Under the pieces are notes generated by a model. The model saw only the letters and a program-made list of their open reading frames with translations. It was not told the origin of the DNA and did no database searches. From contig CP172318.1 in the NCBI GenBank assembly GCA_044336205.1, forward strand, positions 496,001-560,000: a DNA stretch of 64,000 nt. The letters run 5' to 3'. The stretch comes from Ruoffia sp044336205. GTDB taxonomy: Bacteria > Bacillota > Bacilli > Lactobacillales > Aerococcaceae. Positions 8,838 through 17,906 of this stretch are shown here, piece by piece. Within the stretch, counting starts at the first letter, position 1, and every line of letters begins with the position of its first letter. A program made the translations under genes and the position numbers.

Positions 8838-9524
8838 CTATTTGCCAAAAAGTCTTTGTAACCATGAAGGCTTTTTGTCTGTATCTTCAACAATTTTTAG
8901 TTGTTGTTGCATTTGAAGCTGTTGTGATTGATTAAGTAATTGAGTTAATTTTTCAATTTGTTCGTCTTTAGCACTGATTTGCTCATCTTTGGTAACTAAT
9001 TGTTCGTTATAAAGAGCAATTTGTTCATCTTTAGCCATTAATTGTTGGTTAGTGAATTCTACTTGGTCTTCAAGTATATCAATGCGTTCATAGAGCAACT
9101 CAGCCACTTCACTAAATTCTGGTTCTGCTTGTGTCACCTCTGAAGACGAAGCGACTTGTTCAGTCTTTCTTTCCTCAGCGACATCTTCTTTGATACTTTC
9201 ATTCGCTTTAGATGAATGTACTGCTTCCTCAGTTTGAGTTTCCTCAACTTTTTCAGTCTCTTTAGCTGGGATGTCTTCCACTGTTTTAGTCGTTTTGACG
9301 GTTTCAGCTTCTTTTTCTTCTTTCTTATCTGATTCCTCAGTGGGTGGCTCCATAAGATCGAGAATTGCTTTTGTAATGATTAATTGTGCTCGTTCAGTTA
9401 GATAATTCGTCCCGCTTTTTTGAATGATGAGATGATCGTCTAATTTACGAGTTTGATAAGAAACACGATTTTTAGGGACATTTAATTTGTCGGCCAATTG
9501 TCTTACAGTGATTAATTCACTCAT
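8838..9524 (-). CDS. DUF536-type coiled-coil protein with N-terminal HTH
   Basis: A 228-aa protein. Residues 1-60 look like a small winged-helix/HTH (ITVRQLADKLNVPKNRVSYQ). A long acidic E/K/T-rich linker follows, then a coiled coil built of repeated AKDEQI-type units, and a basic C-terminus, PSWLQRLFGK. This layout and tail match DUF536 proteins, best known beside RepB on lactococcal and other lactic-acid-bacterial plasmids. Here it is flanked by ordinary chromosomal genes. AAGGAGGT precedes the ATG by seven bases. The function is unknown; DNA binding is likely. Confidence 0.65.
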   Translation of the reverse strand: MSELITVRQLADKLNVPKNRVSYQTRKLDDHLIIQKSGTNYLTERAQLIITKAILDLMEPPTEESDKKEEKEAETVKTTKTVEDIPAKETEKVEETQTEEAVHSSKANESIKEDVAEERKTEQVASSSEVTQAEPEFSEVAELLYERIDILEDQVEFTNQQLMAKDEQIALYNEQLVTKDEQISAKDEQIEKLTQLLNQSQQLQMQQQLKIVEDTDKKPSWLQRLFGK

Positions 9525-10006
9525 GGGTTACCTCCTTAAAGTAATCTTCACCTTTAAGCTTAAGCTAAAAAGCAAATAAAGGCAATATAAAATATTGATA
9601 TTTTCAATGTAAAATCAATTAATTCTATTAGCAATGAGCCTTGCTATGATAACTTTCGCTACCAAAGTCGAGTAATATTGCAAGCTTAATTCATTCATGC
9701 TGGTATATCATACTGAAGTAAGTGTTAATTCATAGATAATTAAGATTAATTGAGTAAAGTAGGGTATATAAGTGATGTTACTTATATTATTTTTTTAACT
9801 GAGAGTGGTAATTATTTGAAAAGCCCTATATTATCATGTTTTATAAAAACTATGTTAGTATATGAAGAGCATTATGTTAGGATATATAACATTTGATGTA
9901 AGAATATTTTTGCGATGGGTGGCTTTTATAATTATAATAGCAAAAGTTAGAATATTATGAGTTAACAATTGTAATATTTATCATATGTTTAGAAAGTAGG
10001 AGTAGG
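9525..10006. other. Long AT-rich intergenic region upstream of the triple-SBD transporter
   Basis: About 480 bases without a gene. A good promoter lies at its right end (annotated separately), and there is a short leader before the ATG. No T-box, riboswitch or repeat is recognised. Confidence 0.5.
9910..9938 (+). promoter_or_regulatory. Sigma-70 type promoter for the amino-acid transporter operon
   Basis: TTGCGA at 9910-9915 and a perfect TATAAT at 9933-9938 are separated by 17 bases. Transcription would start near 9945, giving a 60-base leader with TAGGAG ahead of the ATG. Confidence 0.65.
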
Positions 10007-12961
10007 ATGAAATATTTTAAATGGTTATCATTAACTTTAATTGTCATGTTGTTGACCTTAGTTGGAGCACCAGTATTATCCCAACAGGTTACAGCCCAAG
10101 TAAATGACAAGACTTACCTAATCGCGACGGATACCACCTTTGCGCCATTTGAGTATCAAGACGAGAATGGTGAATACATTGGCATTGATATGGACTTATT
10201 AAAGGCCATCGCAGAGGACCAAGGATTCAATTATGAGATTCGTCCGTTAGGATTCAGTGCAGCGATTCAAGCCATTGAAAGTGGACAGGCTGACGGTATG
10301 ATTGCTGCCATGAGTATTACAGATGAAAGACGAGAGAGTTTTGACTTCTCAGATCCATATTATCAAGCAGGCGTACAATTCGCCGTTCTAGAAGATAGTG
10401 ACATCCAATCGTTAAAAGATTTAAAAGGGAAGAAAGTAGCTGTTAAAACTGGAACACAAGGGATGTCCGTAGCAGAATCAGTTGCTGATGAATATGGTTT
10501 TGAAGTGACGATTTTCGAAGATTCAATTAATATGTACGAAGACTTACAAGCAGGAAATTCTCAAGCTCTCATTGAAGACAAGCCTGTTATGGCTTATGCA
10601 GCTGAAACGGGTGGCTTCCCACTACGCTTCATTGGTGAGCAGATGGAAGTGTCTGACTTTGGGTTTGCAGTTAAGAAAGATGAAAATTCTGAACTGCTTG
10701 AGATGTTTAACGAAGGATTAGCTAACTTGCAAGAGTCTGGAGAATATGATGAAATTATTGCCACTCATGTAGGTAGTAGTGATACTAAAGATGAAGACTC
10801 AGAGCAAGCTGATTCAGAAGAAGTAAGTGAAGATGCAACTAACAATGCGGTAGTGGTAGCTGATCTGGACACAACTTATGTGATTGGTACAGACACAACC
10901 TTTGCACCTTTTGAATTCCAAGATGAAAATGGTGACTTTGTTGGAATTGATATGGACTTATTAAAGGCTATCGCTGAAGATCAAGGATTCAACTATGAAA
11001 TTCGTCCGTTAGGATTCAACGCTGCGTTACAAGCTGTTGAAGCTGGTCAAGTTGACGGAATGATTGCGGGGATGAGTATTACAGATGAACGCCGTGAGAG
11101 CTTCGACTTCTCTGAGACTTACTTCTCAGCTGGGGTACAATTCGCGGTCTTAGAAGATAGTGAATTCCAATCGCTTGAAGACTTGGAAGGCGAGAATGTA
11201 GCTGTTAAGACCGGTACTCAAGGCATGGCTGTAGCCGAATCGATTGCGGATGAGTATGGCTTCTCAATAACAACCTTTGAAGACTCAGTGAATATGTATG
11301 AAGACTTACAAGCTGGGAACTCTGTAGCAGTGATTGAAGATTATCCAGTTATGGCCTATGCGGCACAAACTGGGGGTATCCCATTACGATTCATAGGTGA
11401 ACAGATGGAAGTAGCCGATTATGGTTTTGCCGTTCAAAAAGGACAAAACAGTGACCTTGTTGCTTTATTCAACCAAGGATTGAACAACTTGAAAGAATCA
11501 GGTGAGTATGATGAGATTGTTGCTGAATACTTGGGTGAAAGTTCAACAGATTCAGAGGCTACAGCAACAGGTAATTCAGACCAAGAAGCTGTGGTAGCTG
11601 ATCCGGACACAACTTATGTGATTGGTACAGACACAACCTTTGCACCTTTTGAATTCCAAGATGAAAATGGTGACTTTGTTGGAATTGATATGGACTTATT
11701 AAAGGCTATCGCTGAAGATCAAGGATTCAACTATGAAATTCGTCCGTTAGGATTCAACGCGGCGTTACAAGCGGTTGAAGCGGGTCAAGTTGACGGAATG
11801 ATTGCGGGGATGAGTATTACAGATGAGCGTCGCGAGAGTTTCGACTTCTCTGAGACTTACTTCTCAGCTGGGGTACAGTTCGCGGTCTTAGAAGATAGTG
11901 AATTCCAATCACTTGAAGACTTAGAAGGCGAGAATGTAGCTGTTAAGACAGGTACGCAAGGCATGGCTGTAGCCGAATCGATTGCGGATGAGTATGGCTT
12001 CTCAATAACAACCTTTGAAGACTCAGTGAATATGTATGAAGACTTACAAGCTGGGAACTCTGTAGCAGTGATTGAAGATTATCCAGTTATGGCCTATGCG
12101 GCACAAACTGGGGGTATCCCATTACGATTCATAGGTGAACAGATGGAAGTAGCCGATTATGGTTTTGCCGTTCAAAAAGGACAAAACAGTGACCTTGTTG
12201 CTTTATTCAACCAAGGATTGAACAACTTGAAAAAATCAGGTGAGTATGATGCGGTTGTCGCTGAATACTTGGGTGAGTCAGAAGTTGAAGGATCTGAGGA
12301 AGCTGTTGTGTCAACTAACCCATTCGTTCGATTAATTCAAACAAATGGCAAAGCCTTATTGAATGGATTATGGACCACTTTATGGGTAACCTTAGTATCA
12401 TTTGCGATTGCAGCAGTGCTTGGGATTATTGTCGGATTAATGAGAACTTCAGGTGTAGGTATTTTAACGGTTGTTGCGCAAATTTATATTGATATTATGC
12501 GCGGTATGCCACTTATCGTACTAGCATTCTTTATCTACTTTGGTATTCCACAATTAACTGGCATGCAGTTTGGTGCTTATGCAGCGGGAATTACGACTCT
12601 AAGTCTTAATGCTGCGGCTTATATTGCTGAGATTGTACGTGGAGGAATTAACGCCGTTGATCAAGGACAATCCGAAGCAGCTCGAAGCCTAGGATTGAGC
12701 CAAAGTAAGACAATGCAACGAATTATATTACCACAGGCATTTAGAATTATGATTCCTTCATTTATTAATCAATTCGTTATTACACTGAAAGATACATCTA
12801 TCTTATCAGTAATTGGTTTGGTAGAATTAACTCAAACAGGACGTATTATCATTGCCCGTACATATCAATCCGGTGCAATGTGGTTAATCGTAGGATTAAT
12901 GTATATTATCCTCATTACAATATTAACTAAAATCTCGAACAGACTTGAAAAGGAGTTGTAA
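10007..12961 (+). CDS. Amino-acid ABC transporter: three tandem substrate-binding domains fused to a permease
   Basis: A 984-aa polypeptide. It has a signal/anchor at 1-31, then three SBP_bac_3 domains of about 225 residues each (roughly 35-260, 288-510, 533-757) joined by acidic Ser/Glu linkers, and a HisM-type permease domain from about 770 to the end (EAARSLGLSQSKTMQRIILP is the coupling loop). Each domain repeats TTFAPFE and GMSITDERRESFDFS-like ligand motifs. GlnP of lactococci has two such domains; three is unusual. Domains 2 and 3 are nearly identical even in DNA, with a 738-base offset. The ATPase follows 3 bases later. Confidence 0.9.
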   Translation: MKYFKWLSLTLIVMLLTLVGAPVLSQQVTAQVNDKTYLIATDTTFAPFEYQDENGEYIGIDMDLLKAIAEDQGFNYEIRPLGFSAAIQAIESGQADGMIAAMSITDERRESFDFSDPYYQAGVQFAVLEDSDIQSLKDLKGKKVAVKTGTQGMSVAESVADEYGFEVTIFEDSINMYEDLQAGNSQALIEDKPVMAYAAETGGFPLRFIGEQMEVSDFGFAVKKDENSELLEMFNEGLANLQESGEYDEIIATHVGSSDTKDEDSEQADSEEVSEDATNNAVVVADLDTTYVIGTDTTFAPFEFQDENGDFVGIDMDLLKAIAEDQGFNYEIRPLGFNAALQAVEAGQVDGMIAGMSITDERRESFDFSETYFSAGVQFAVLEDSEFQSLEDLEGENVAVKTGTQGMAVAESIADEYGFSITTFEDSVNMYEDLQAGNSVAVIEDYPVMAYAAQTGGIPLRFIGEQMEVADYGFAVQKGQNSDLVALFNQGLNNLKESGEYDEIVAEYLGESSTDSEATATGNSDQEAVVADPDTTYVIGTDTTFAPFEFQDENGDFVGIDMDLLKAIAEDQGFNYEIRPLGFNAALQAVEAGQVDGMIAGMSITDERRESFDFSETYFSAGVQFAVLEDSEFQSLEDLEGENVAVKTGTQGMAVAESIADEYGFSITTFEDSVNMYEDLQAGNSVAVIEDYPVMAYAAQTGGIPLRFIGEQMEVADYGFAVQKGQNSDLVALFNQGLNNLKKSGEYDAVVAEYLGESEVEGSEEAVVSTNPFVRLIQTNGKALLNGLWTTLWVTLVSFAIAAVLGIIVGLMRTSGVGILTVVAQIYIDIMRGMPLIVLAFFIYFGIPQLTGMQFGAYAAGITTLSLNAAAYIAEIVRGGINAVDQGQSEAARSLGLSQSKTMQRIILPQAFRIMIPSFINQFVITLKDTSILSVIGLVELTQTGRIIIARTYQSGAMWLIVGLMYIILITILTKISNRLEKEL
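10857..11538 (+). repeat. First copy of a near-identical 0.68-kb direct repeat (binding domain 2)
   Basis: Coding repeat inside the fused transporter. It matches 11595-12276 almost base for base, with scattered, mainly synonymous differences and one Glu/Lys change near the end (GAA/AAA in the NNLKESGEYD region). Confidence 0.9.
11595..12276 (+). repeat. Second copy of the 0.68-kb direct repeat (binding domain 3)
   Basis: Offset from the first copy by 738 bases (246 codons), so the reading frame is preserved. Domain 1 at about 10110-10780 is clearly related but more diverged. Confidence 0.9.
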
Positions 12962-12964
12962 TTA

Positions 12965-13696
12965 ATGGCAGGCGTAATAGTTAAAGGATTAAAGAAAAAA
13001 TTTGGCGATAACGAAGTATTAAAAGGTATTGACTTAGAAATCGCTTCTGGAGAAGTGGTATGTATTATCGGACCCTCAGGTTCTGGAAAATCAACCCTAC
13101 TCCGTTGCTTAAACCGCTTAGAAGAAATTAACGGTGGAACTGTCAATATCAATGGTGTTGATATCAGTCAAAAAGATGCTAACATCAACAAGGTTCGCGA
13201 GAATATCGGAATGGTATTCCAACACTTCAACTTATTCCCACACCTTAGTGTAAGAGACAATATTACTCTTGCACCGGTTGAACTAGGTAAATTATCTAAA
13301 GAAGAAGCTGATAAGAAAGCATTAGAATTATTAGCTCAAGTAGGTCTCGCAGAGAAAGCCGATGCTTATCCGAACTCATTATCTGGGGGGCAGAAACAAC
13401 GTGTAGCAATCGCTAGAGCGTTAGCAATGGATCCAGATATTATGTTATTCGATGAGCCAACTTCAGCCCTAGACCCTGAGATGGTAGGGGATGTGCTGAA
13501 TGTAATGAAAGACCTGGCTGCTCAAGGGATGACAATGGTCGTGGTAACACATGAGATGGGATTCGCCCGTGAAGTGGGAGACCGTGTTATATTCATGGAC
13601 GGTGGTTATGTGGTTGAAGAAGATATTCCAGAAAACATCTTCAATGCACCTAAAGAAGAACGTACAAAGTCATTCTTAGATAAAGTATTAGTATAA
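12965..13696 (+). CDS. Polar amino-acid ABC transporter ATPase (GlnQ-like)
   Basis: A 243-aa ATPase that powers the fused permease upstream. Walker A is GPSGSGKSTLL, the Q-loop region is MVFQHFNLFPH, the ABC signature LSGGQKQRVAIARAL, Walker B IMLFDEPTSALD, and the switch histidine lies in VVTHEMGFA. Length and motifs match GlnQ/HisP enzymes. It starts 3 bases after the permease stop, so the two genes form a complete importer. Confidence 0.92.
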   Translation: MAGVIVKGLKKKFGDNEVLKGIDLEIASGEVVCIIGPSGSGKSTLLRCLNRLEEINGGTVNINGVDISQKDANINKVRENIGMVFQHFNLFPHLSVRDNITLAPVELGKLSKEEADKKALELLAQVGLAEKADAYPNSLSGGQKQRVAIARALAMDPDIMLFDEPTSALDPEMVGDVLNVMKDLAAQGMTMVVVTHEMGFAREVGDRVIFMDGGYVVEEDIPENIFNAPKEERTKSFLDKVLV

Positions 13697-13720
13697 GTAA
13701 TAATTAAGCACAAAAAAGTT

Positions 13721-13765
13721 AAGTAGTGACGCCCCCTTAATATGGGGACGTCACTACTTTTTTTG
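13721..13765 (+). terminator. Intrinsic terminator of the amino-acid transporter operon
   Basis: A long stem, AAGTAGTGACGCCCCC, pairs with GGGGACGTCACTACTT and is followed by a T run. Confidence 0.85.
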
Positions 13766-13825
13766 TTTTACGGTACGAGGTTGGGACAAAAAACATTTTA
13801 GATTAAAATTCGATGAGTAAATGAC

Positions 13826-13853
13826 TTGTAAATGAAAATTAATATGTTATATT
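13826..13853 (+). promoter_or_regulatory. Promoter of the Trp-Trp leader transcript
   Basis: TTGTAA at 13826-13831 is followed after 16 bases by TATATT at 13848-13853, and TATAAT overlaps this at 13853-13858. Transcripts would start near 13861, just ahead of the leader peptide. Confidence 0.5.
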
Positions 13854-13888
13854 ATAATCAAAAATTATAACTGAAAGGGACAAAGACA

Positions 13889-13963
13889 ATGAATTCATTA
13901 AACATTAACCAAATGAATACATTCACAGTTAGCTTCTGGTGGGGTTCATCCTCATCTGTGTGA
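13889..13963 (+). CDS. Leader peptide with tandem tryptophans
   Basis: A 24-codon ORF with ATG at 13889, TGA at 13961-13963 and a good ribosome site, GAAAGGGA, 9 bases upstream. The middle reads TVSFWWGSSSSV, with two adjacent Trp codons at 13937-13942. An alternative hairpin and an intrinsic terminator follow before the OppA-like gene, the layout of ribosome-mediated attenuation: uncharged tRNA-Trp would stall the ribosome on the Trp codons and favour read-through. A secreted signal peptide such as a ComS-type WW pheromone is a less likely alternative. Confidence 0.7.
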   Translation: MNSLNINQMNTFTVSFWWGSSSSV

Positions 13964-13982
13964 AGCTCGCTTTGTCTTGCTT

Positions 13983-14075
13983 GCATAGATACGTCCATCT
14001 ATGCGAGTACTAAAATTCGATAATCTCTTTTTATCCATTTTAACCACCCGTGTAGATGTTCTATGCGGGTTTTTT
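13983..14075 (+). promoter_or_regulatory. Transcription attenuator: competing hairpins and terminator
   Basis: A first hairpin pairs GCATAGAT (13983-13990) with ATCTATGC (13997-14004). A terminator stem pairs ACCCGTGTAGA (14046-14056) with TCTATGCGGGT (14060-14070) and ends in a T run. The right arm of the first hairpin with its 3' extension, CATCTATGCGAG (13996-14007), can instead pair with CCCGTGTAGATG (14047-14058), which would block the terminator. Upstream, AGCTTC (13931-13936) and GAAGCT (13962-13967) can enclose the Trp codons. No T-box consensus was seen. Confidence 0.7.
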
Positions 14076-14108
14076 CGTTGAATTGAATAATTAAGAGAAG
14101 GTGTCGTT

Positions 14109-15728
14109 ATGAGAAGAAAAATATCTTATGCTGTTAGCACCCTAGTCATTGTTAGTTTATTATTTTTCATCTTGAGTTCAGATTTTACAGCTGCTACTGA
14201 AGGGAATGATGTTGAACAGTCGATCAATTTGGCTACTGCCAATGAACCCGTTGTTGACCCCGCCTTAGCTACTGACAAAAACTCTGTAGCTATGCTAGCT
14301 AATATTTTTGATGGTTTGACTCGACCAACGCAAGAAGGAGAAATTGAACCGGCCATTGCTGAAAGTTGGGATATTAGTGAGGATAATCTAACTTATACTT
14401 TTTATTTAAGGGAATCAAAATGGAGTGATGGAACACCTTTAACGGCTACGGACTTTGAATATAGTTGGAAACGTGTTTTGGATCCACAGACGGGCTCACC
14501 TGGAGCGGCAGAACTCTTTATGATTGAAGGAGCCCAAGCTTATTATGAAAGTGAGGCAAGTTTGGATGAAGTTAAAGTGACAGCCATTGAGCCTTATGTC
14601 CTTGAAGTCACTTTGACTGAGCCAATGCCACAATTTCTCGAGTTAACCGGACGTCTGGTTGAATTATATCCCGTGCCAGAACATATCGTGAGTGACCATG
14701 TAGATTGGGCTGAAGAAGCCGGTGACTTATTCGTTAATAATGGTCCCTTTATGTTAACGGAATGGGTTCATCAAAGTCACTATGTACTGATGAAAAATCC
14801 CAATTATTTTGATAGTAAAGCGGTAAAACTAGAAACAGTTAACGTACAAATTGTTGAATCGATGGCGACGGCGAATACCATGTATCTCAATGGCGATATA
14901 GATTATCTTGGTATGCCTTACCACACCGTATCCCCAGAGATGGTTGCGCATCACACGGAGTTGGGGGAATTAAGGGTTTCTGATATGGCGGCTTTTTATA
15001 ATTATGCGATGAATGTAAGGGATGAACATTTAGCTAACTTGAATATTCGCAAGGCCTTAGATTTTGCGGTAGACCGTCAAGCATTAATTGAACATGTGAC
15101 GAAAGCCAACCAGACGCCGGCCTTTCGAATCATAGGTCCTACTGCAACCAATTCAACGCAAAATGTCGCATACTTTGAAGATGCAGCCTTTGACCAGGCA
15201 CGGGAATATCTAGCCATTGGCTTAGATGAATTAAAGCTAGAGGACCCTAGTCAATTGCAATTGACGATGTCAACGAATGTCAGTGAGGAGCATTCTGCTG
15301 TAGCCCAATTTATTCAAGCAACTTGGAAGGAAGAATTAGGTATTGAAGTGACTATTGAAGCGACTGATTTTCAAGTCCATTTGGCTAATATGAGTCAATT
15401 AGATTACCAACTTGGTCGTCGCGGTGAGGGGTATGAATATTCAGATATTTCTTCATTTTTAGAACAATATTATTCTACAAACAATGGGAGAAACCACACC
15501 GGCTGGGAAGATGAGAGATACCAAGCCTTGGTCAAAGCTGCTCGTTCTGAGCAAGACGTTCAAAAACGTGAGGAATTATTATTAGAAGCTGAGGCCATCT
15601 TCATGGATGATATGCCAATTGTACCCATTTATTTCTATACGAATGCTTATGTTGTCAATGAAGACGTACATAATATGGAGATGGATAATATTGGAGTGAT
15701 TCAGTTCAAAGACGTGTACGTAGAATAG
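14109..15728 (+). CDS. Oligopeptide-binding protein, OppA family, without lipobox
   Basis: A 539-aa extracellular solute-binding protein of the SBP_bac_5 family. Family motifs include ANIFDGLTRPTQEGEIEPAIAESW near the N-terminus, YTFYLRESKWSDGTPLTATDF and, later, IRKALDFAVDRQALIEHV. The N-terminus has a hydrophobic segment (STLVIVSLLFFILSSDF) but no Cys for lipid attachment, so it may stay anchored by that helix or be released. No permease or ATPase gene is adjacent; it is an orphan binding protein that must use an Opp complex encoded elsewhere. A Trp-Trp attenuator controls it and a peptidase gene follows. Confidence 0.85.
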   Translation: MRRKISYAVSTLVIVSLLFFILSSDFTAATEGNDVEQSINLATANEPVVDPALATDKNSVAMLANIFDGLTRPTQEGEIEPAIAESWDISEDNLTYTFYLRESKWSDGTPLTATDFEYSWKRVLDPQTGSPGAAELFMIEGAQAYYESEASLDEVKVTAIEPYVLEVTLTEPMPQFLELTGRLVELYPVPEHIVSDHVDWAEEAGDLFVNNGPFMLTEWVHQSHYVLMKNPNYFDSKAVKLETVNVQIVESMATANTMYLNGDIDYLGMPYHTVSPEMVAHHTELGELRVSDMAAFYNYAMNVRDEHLANLNIRKALDFAVDRQALIEHVTKANQTPAFRIIGPTATNSTQNVAYFEDAAFDQAREYLAIGLDELKLEDPSQLQLTMSTNVSEEHSAVAQFIQATWKEELGIEVTIEATDFQVHLANMSQLDYQLGRRGEGYEYSDISSFLEQYYSTNNGRNHTGWEDERYQALVKAARSEQDVQKREELLLEAEAIFMDDMPIVPIYFYTNAYVVNEDVHNMEMDNIGVIQFKDVYVE

Positions 15729-15770
15729 ACAATCGACGTTAAACAATATAATTTAAAGGGGAGTAAAGTT

Positions 15771-16939
15771 ATGGAAGCCATTGAAACAATTAAAAGCTAC
15801 TTAAACAGCAAACATGAGGACATGATTAACTTACTAGAAAGAATCGTCAATATTGAAAGTGGCCCTGAACAGTTTGAAGGAGTGAATGAAATTCGAGCCA
15901 TTTTCCAACAAGAATTTGACCAGTTAGGGCTTAAAACGAGATGGATTGATTTTGAGAAGACAGGTGGAATAATTGTAGCCGATTATGTACCTGAAGATGT
16001 TAAAATCCTGCACCAATTGTATTAAGTGGACATATGGATACGGTCTTTACACCGGGGATTAGTAAAGACCACGCTTTTCGTATGTTAGATGATCATCATG
16101 CGAAGGGGGCAGGTATTGCGGATATGAAAGGGGGCTTAGTGATTGCCCTATATACCCTGAAGGCTTTGGTCGAGATTGCTTATAATGAACATCCCATTCG
16201 AATGCTTTTTATAGGTGATGAGGAGACCTTACACCGTTATTCGAATACGCGAGAAATTATGCTTGAACAATTGAACGGTGCGGCCATGATGTTGAACTTC
16301 GAACCCGGTTCTGAATCGGACCATTTAGGAGTGAGTCGTAAAGGAGGCGGCATGGTTGTTCTAGAAGTGGAAGGGATCGGCGCTCATTCTGGTAGCGGAG
16401 CAACCGTTGGACGAAGTGCGATTGTTGAATTAGCAAATAATATCCTAGAACTTGAATCACGAACGGATATTCAACGTGGAAAGCTCATAAACTGTGGATT
16501 AATAGAGGGTGGGGTATCAACCAACACCATCCCAGCCTATGCTAAAGCCAATATCGCCATCCGCTTTGCCAACCAAGTTATCAAAGATGAGATTATTGCC
16601 GACCTTGAAGAAGTCGTTCAACAGCAGTATATTCAAGATACCCATTCAACTTACAAAGTCGAAGCATTTTTGGATGCGATGGAATTGACTCCTCAAGTGA
16701 ATCAATTAGCCGACTATATGATAAAAGTTGGGGATGCATGCGGTTACGGAAAGCTTGTTAAACACAAGTCTGAAGGAGCCAGTGACGCGGCCTTAGGAAC
16801 AGTTGCTGGCGTTCCAACTTTATGCAGTATGGGAATTGTTGGCCAAGGAGCACACACTGTTGATGAAGTTGCTGACTTGGATTCGCTCCTTTCAAAGGCT
16901 ATCTTAACCACAACGGCGATTGCTAATTATAAGTCTTAA
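15771..16939 (+). pseudogene. M20-family metallopeptidase, interrupted by a one-base frameshift
   Basis: Two frames together give one M20 (CPG2/ArgE-like) peptidase. The first, to 16025, holds the N-terminus; the second continues from about 16006 as PIVLSGHMDTVF. Metal and catalytic motifs are intact in the second part: GHMDTV, GIADMKGG, GDEET, the Glu of NFEPGSE and the C-terminal GAHTVDE. Adding one A to the A4 run at 16002-16005 restores DVKNPAPIVLSGHMD exactly, so this is either a recent single-base loss or a sequencing error. It follows the OppA-like gene and probably cleaves the imported peptides. Confidence 0.8.
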
Positions 16940-16980
16940 TGCATTCTATTGAAAGTTTTATTCAATTAACTATTTGTTTA

Positions 16981-17008
16981 TTGATTTCGCCAGACTTTCC
17001 TTTATAAT
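16981..17008 (+). promoter_or_regulatory. Sigma-70 type promoter
   Basis: TTGATT at 16981-16986, then a 16-base spacer, then TATAAT at 17003-17008, about 95 bases ahead of the next ATG. Confidence 0.55.
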
Positions 17009-17102
17009 TGTTTAATTGAGAGCGTATAGGAAACTTTATTCAAACTTGTTGTTTGCCAGTTTGTAACATACAATATAACAAGGTATAAAGGAGCGAAAAT
17101 TA

Positions 17103-17840
17103 ATGAAAAGTAGTGTAGAAAATGTTATGGGATATCAAGATATTCCAGTTCCAGAAGAACTATTAACAGTTGAAATTCCGTCATGGGATGCGGTGGCACA
17201 ACCTTTAGTTGACCATGCAAAAAAACAATATGAAGAGATGGTTAATGAACCCGTTGAAGAATTAACCAATGAGATGGTAAAAACACTATCGCTACCAGGG
17301 GTAATGACCGTCAACCAATTGAAACAATACGGAATGGATCTATACCAACGTAACCAGACTCAGTTACAGTTTTACAATAAAGTATTACCCTTTATTCTAA
17401 AATACTATAGCGAGAATTCGAATGTCGTCCTAAATAGTACTGAGCGCGATGCCTATGTGAGTGAATATATCGAACGTGTTCAAGACTATGCTGACCAATA
17501 TAATATGCCATTAGATGCTTATGTTAAAGACCAACTGAAACTTGAAGGAGACACCCAGGTGGTTCTAGAAGAACGAGCTGAAGAAGACTTTATCTTCAAA
17601 GTCATTGCAGCACAAGTGTTTGAAAACCAAGGTGGTAGATTGGATGAAGAAGCTTATGAAGATTTCATTCAACGGAATGTCATCCAACAAGGAGCAGATG
17701 AGATTGATATTCGCAGTCGATTTCCTTACCAAGTCTTTAAAGATATGATGCCAGAGATGTCATTATCCCAAGATATTTTTGACTTTTATAGTCAAGTGAT
17801 TAAGTTTAAAATTAATCCAGAAGCTAAGTTAAACTTTTAA
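17103..17840 (+). CDS. Uncharacterised helical protein, possibly trigger-factor C-domain-like
   Basis: A 245-aa soluble, acidic, mostly helical protein with no signal peptide or membrane segment. The stretch from DYADQYNMPLDAYVKDQL to DFIFKVIAAQVFENQGGRLDEEAYEDF resembles the substrate-binding C-terminal arms of trigger factor, including the NMPLDAYVK turn and the repeated long helices. The ribosome-docking domain and PPIase domain of trigger factor are absent. A chaperone-like role is a guess from this resemblance. It is a single gene with its own promoter; the next gene begins 66 bases later and might be co-transcribed. Confidence 0.4.
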   Translation: MKSSVENVMGYQDIPVPEELLTVEIPSWDAVAQPLVDHAKKQYEEMVNEPVEELTNEMVKTLSLPGVMTVNQLKQYGMDLYQRNQTQLQFYNKVLPFILKYYSENSNVVLNSTERDAYVSEYIERVQDYADQYNMPLDAYVKDQLKLEGDTQVVLEERAEEDFIFKVIAAQVFENQGGRLDEEAYEDFIQRNVIQQGADEIDIRSRFPYQVFKDMMPEMSLSQDIFDFYSQVIKFKINPEAKLNF

Positions 17841-17906
17841 TCATATAGAATATCTATGACTTATGGTTTAGTAATTTTAATTTAATAGGATGAAAGGAAG
17901 AGTGTA

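Noticed and set aside
13772..13800. GAGGTTGGGACAAAA-type repeat seen in some Gram-positive intergenic regions
   Set aside because: Only one arm is present with no inverted partner, so it cannot be supported as an element.
13889..13963. ComS/XIP-like pheromone with WW motif
   Set aside because: No ComR-like regulator is adjacent, the WW is not at the C-terminus, and attenuator hairpins follow directly.
13861..14108. T-box riboswitch before the OppA-like gene
   Set aside because: No T-box consensus or specifier-loop layout was seen, whereas a translated WW ORF with its own ribosome site is present.
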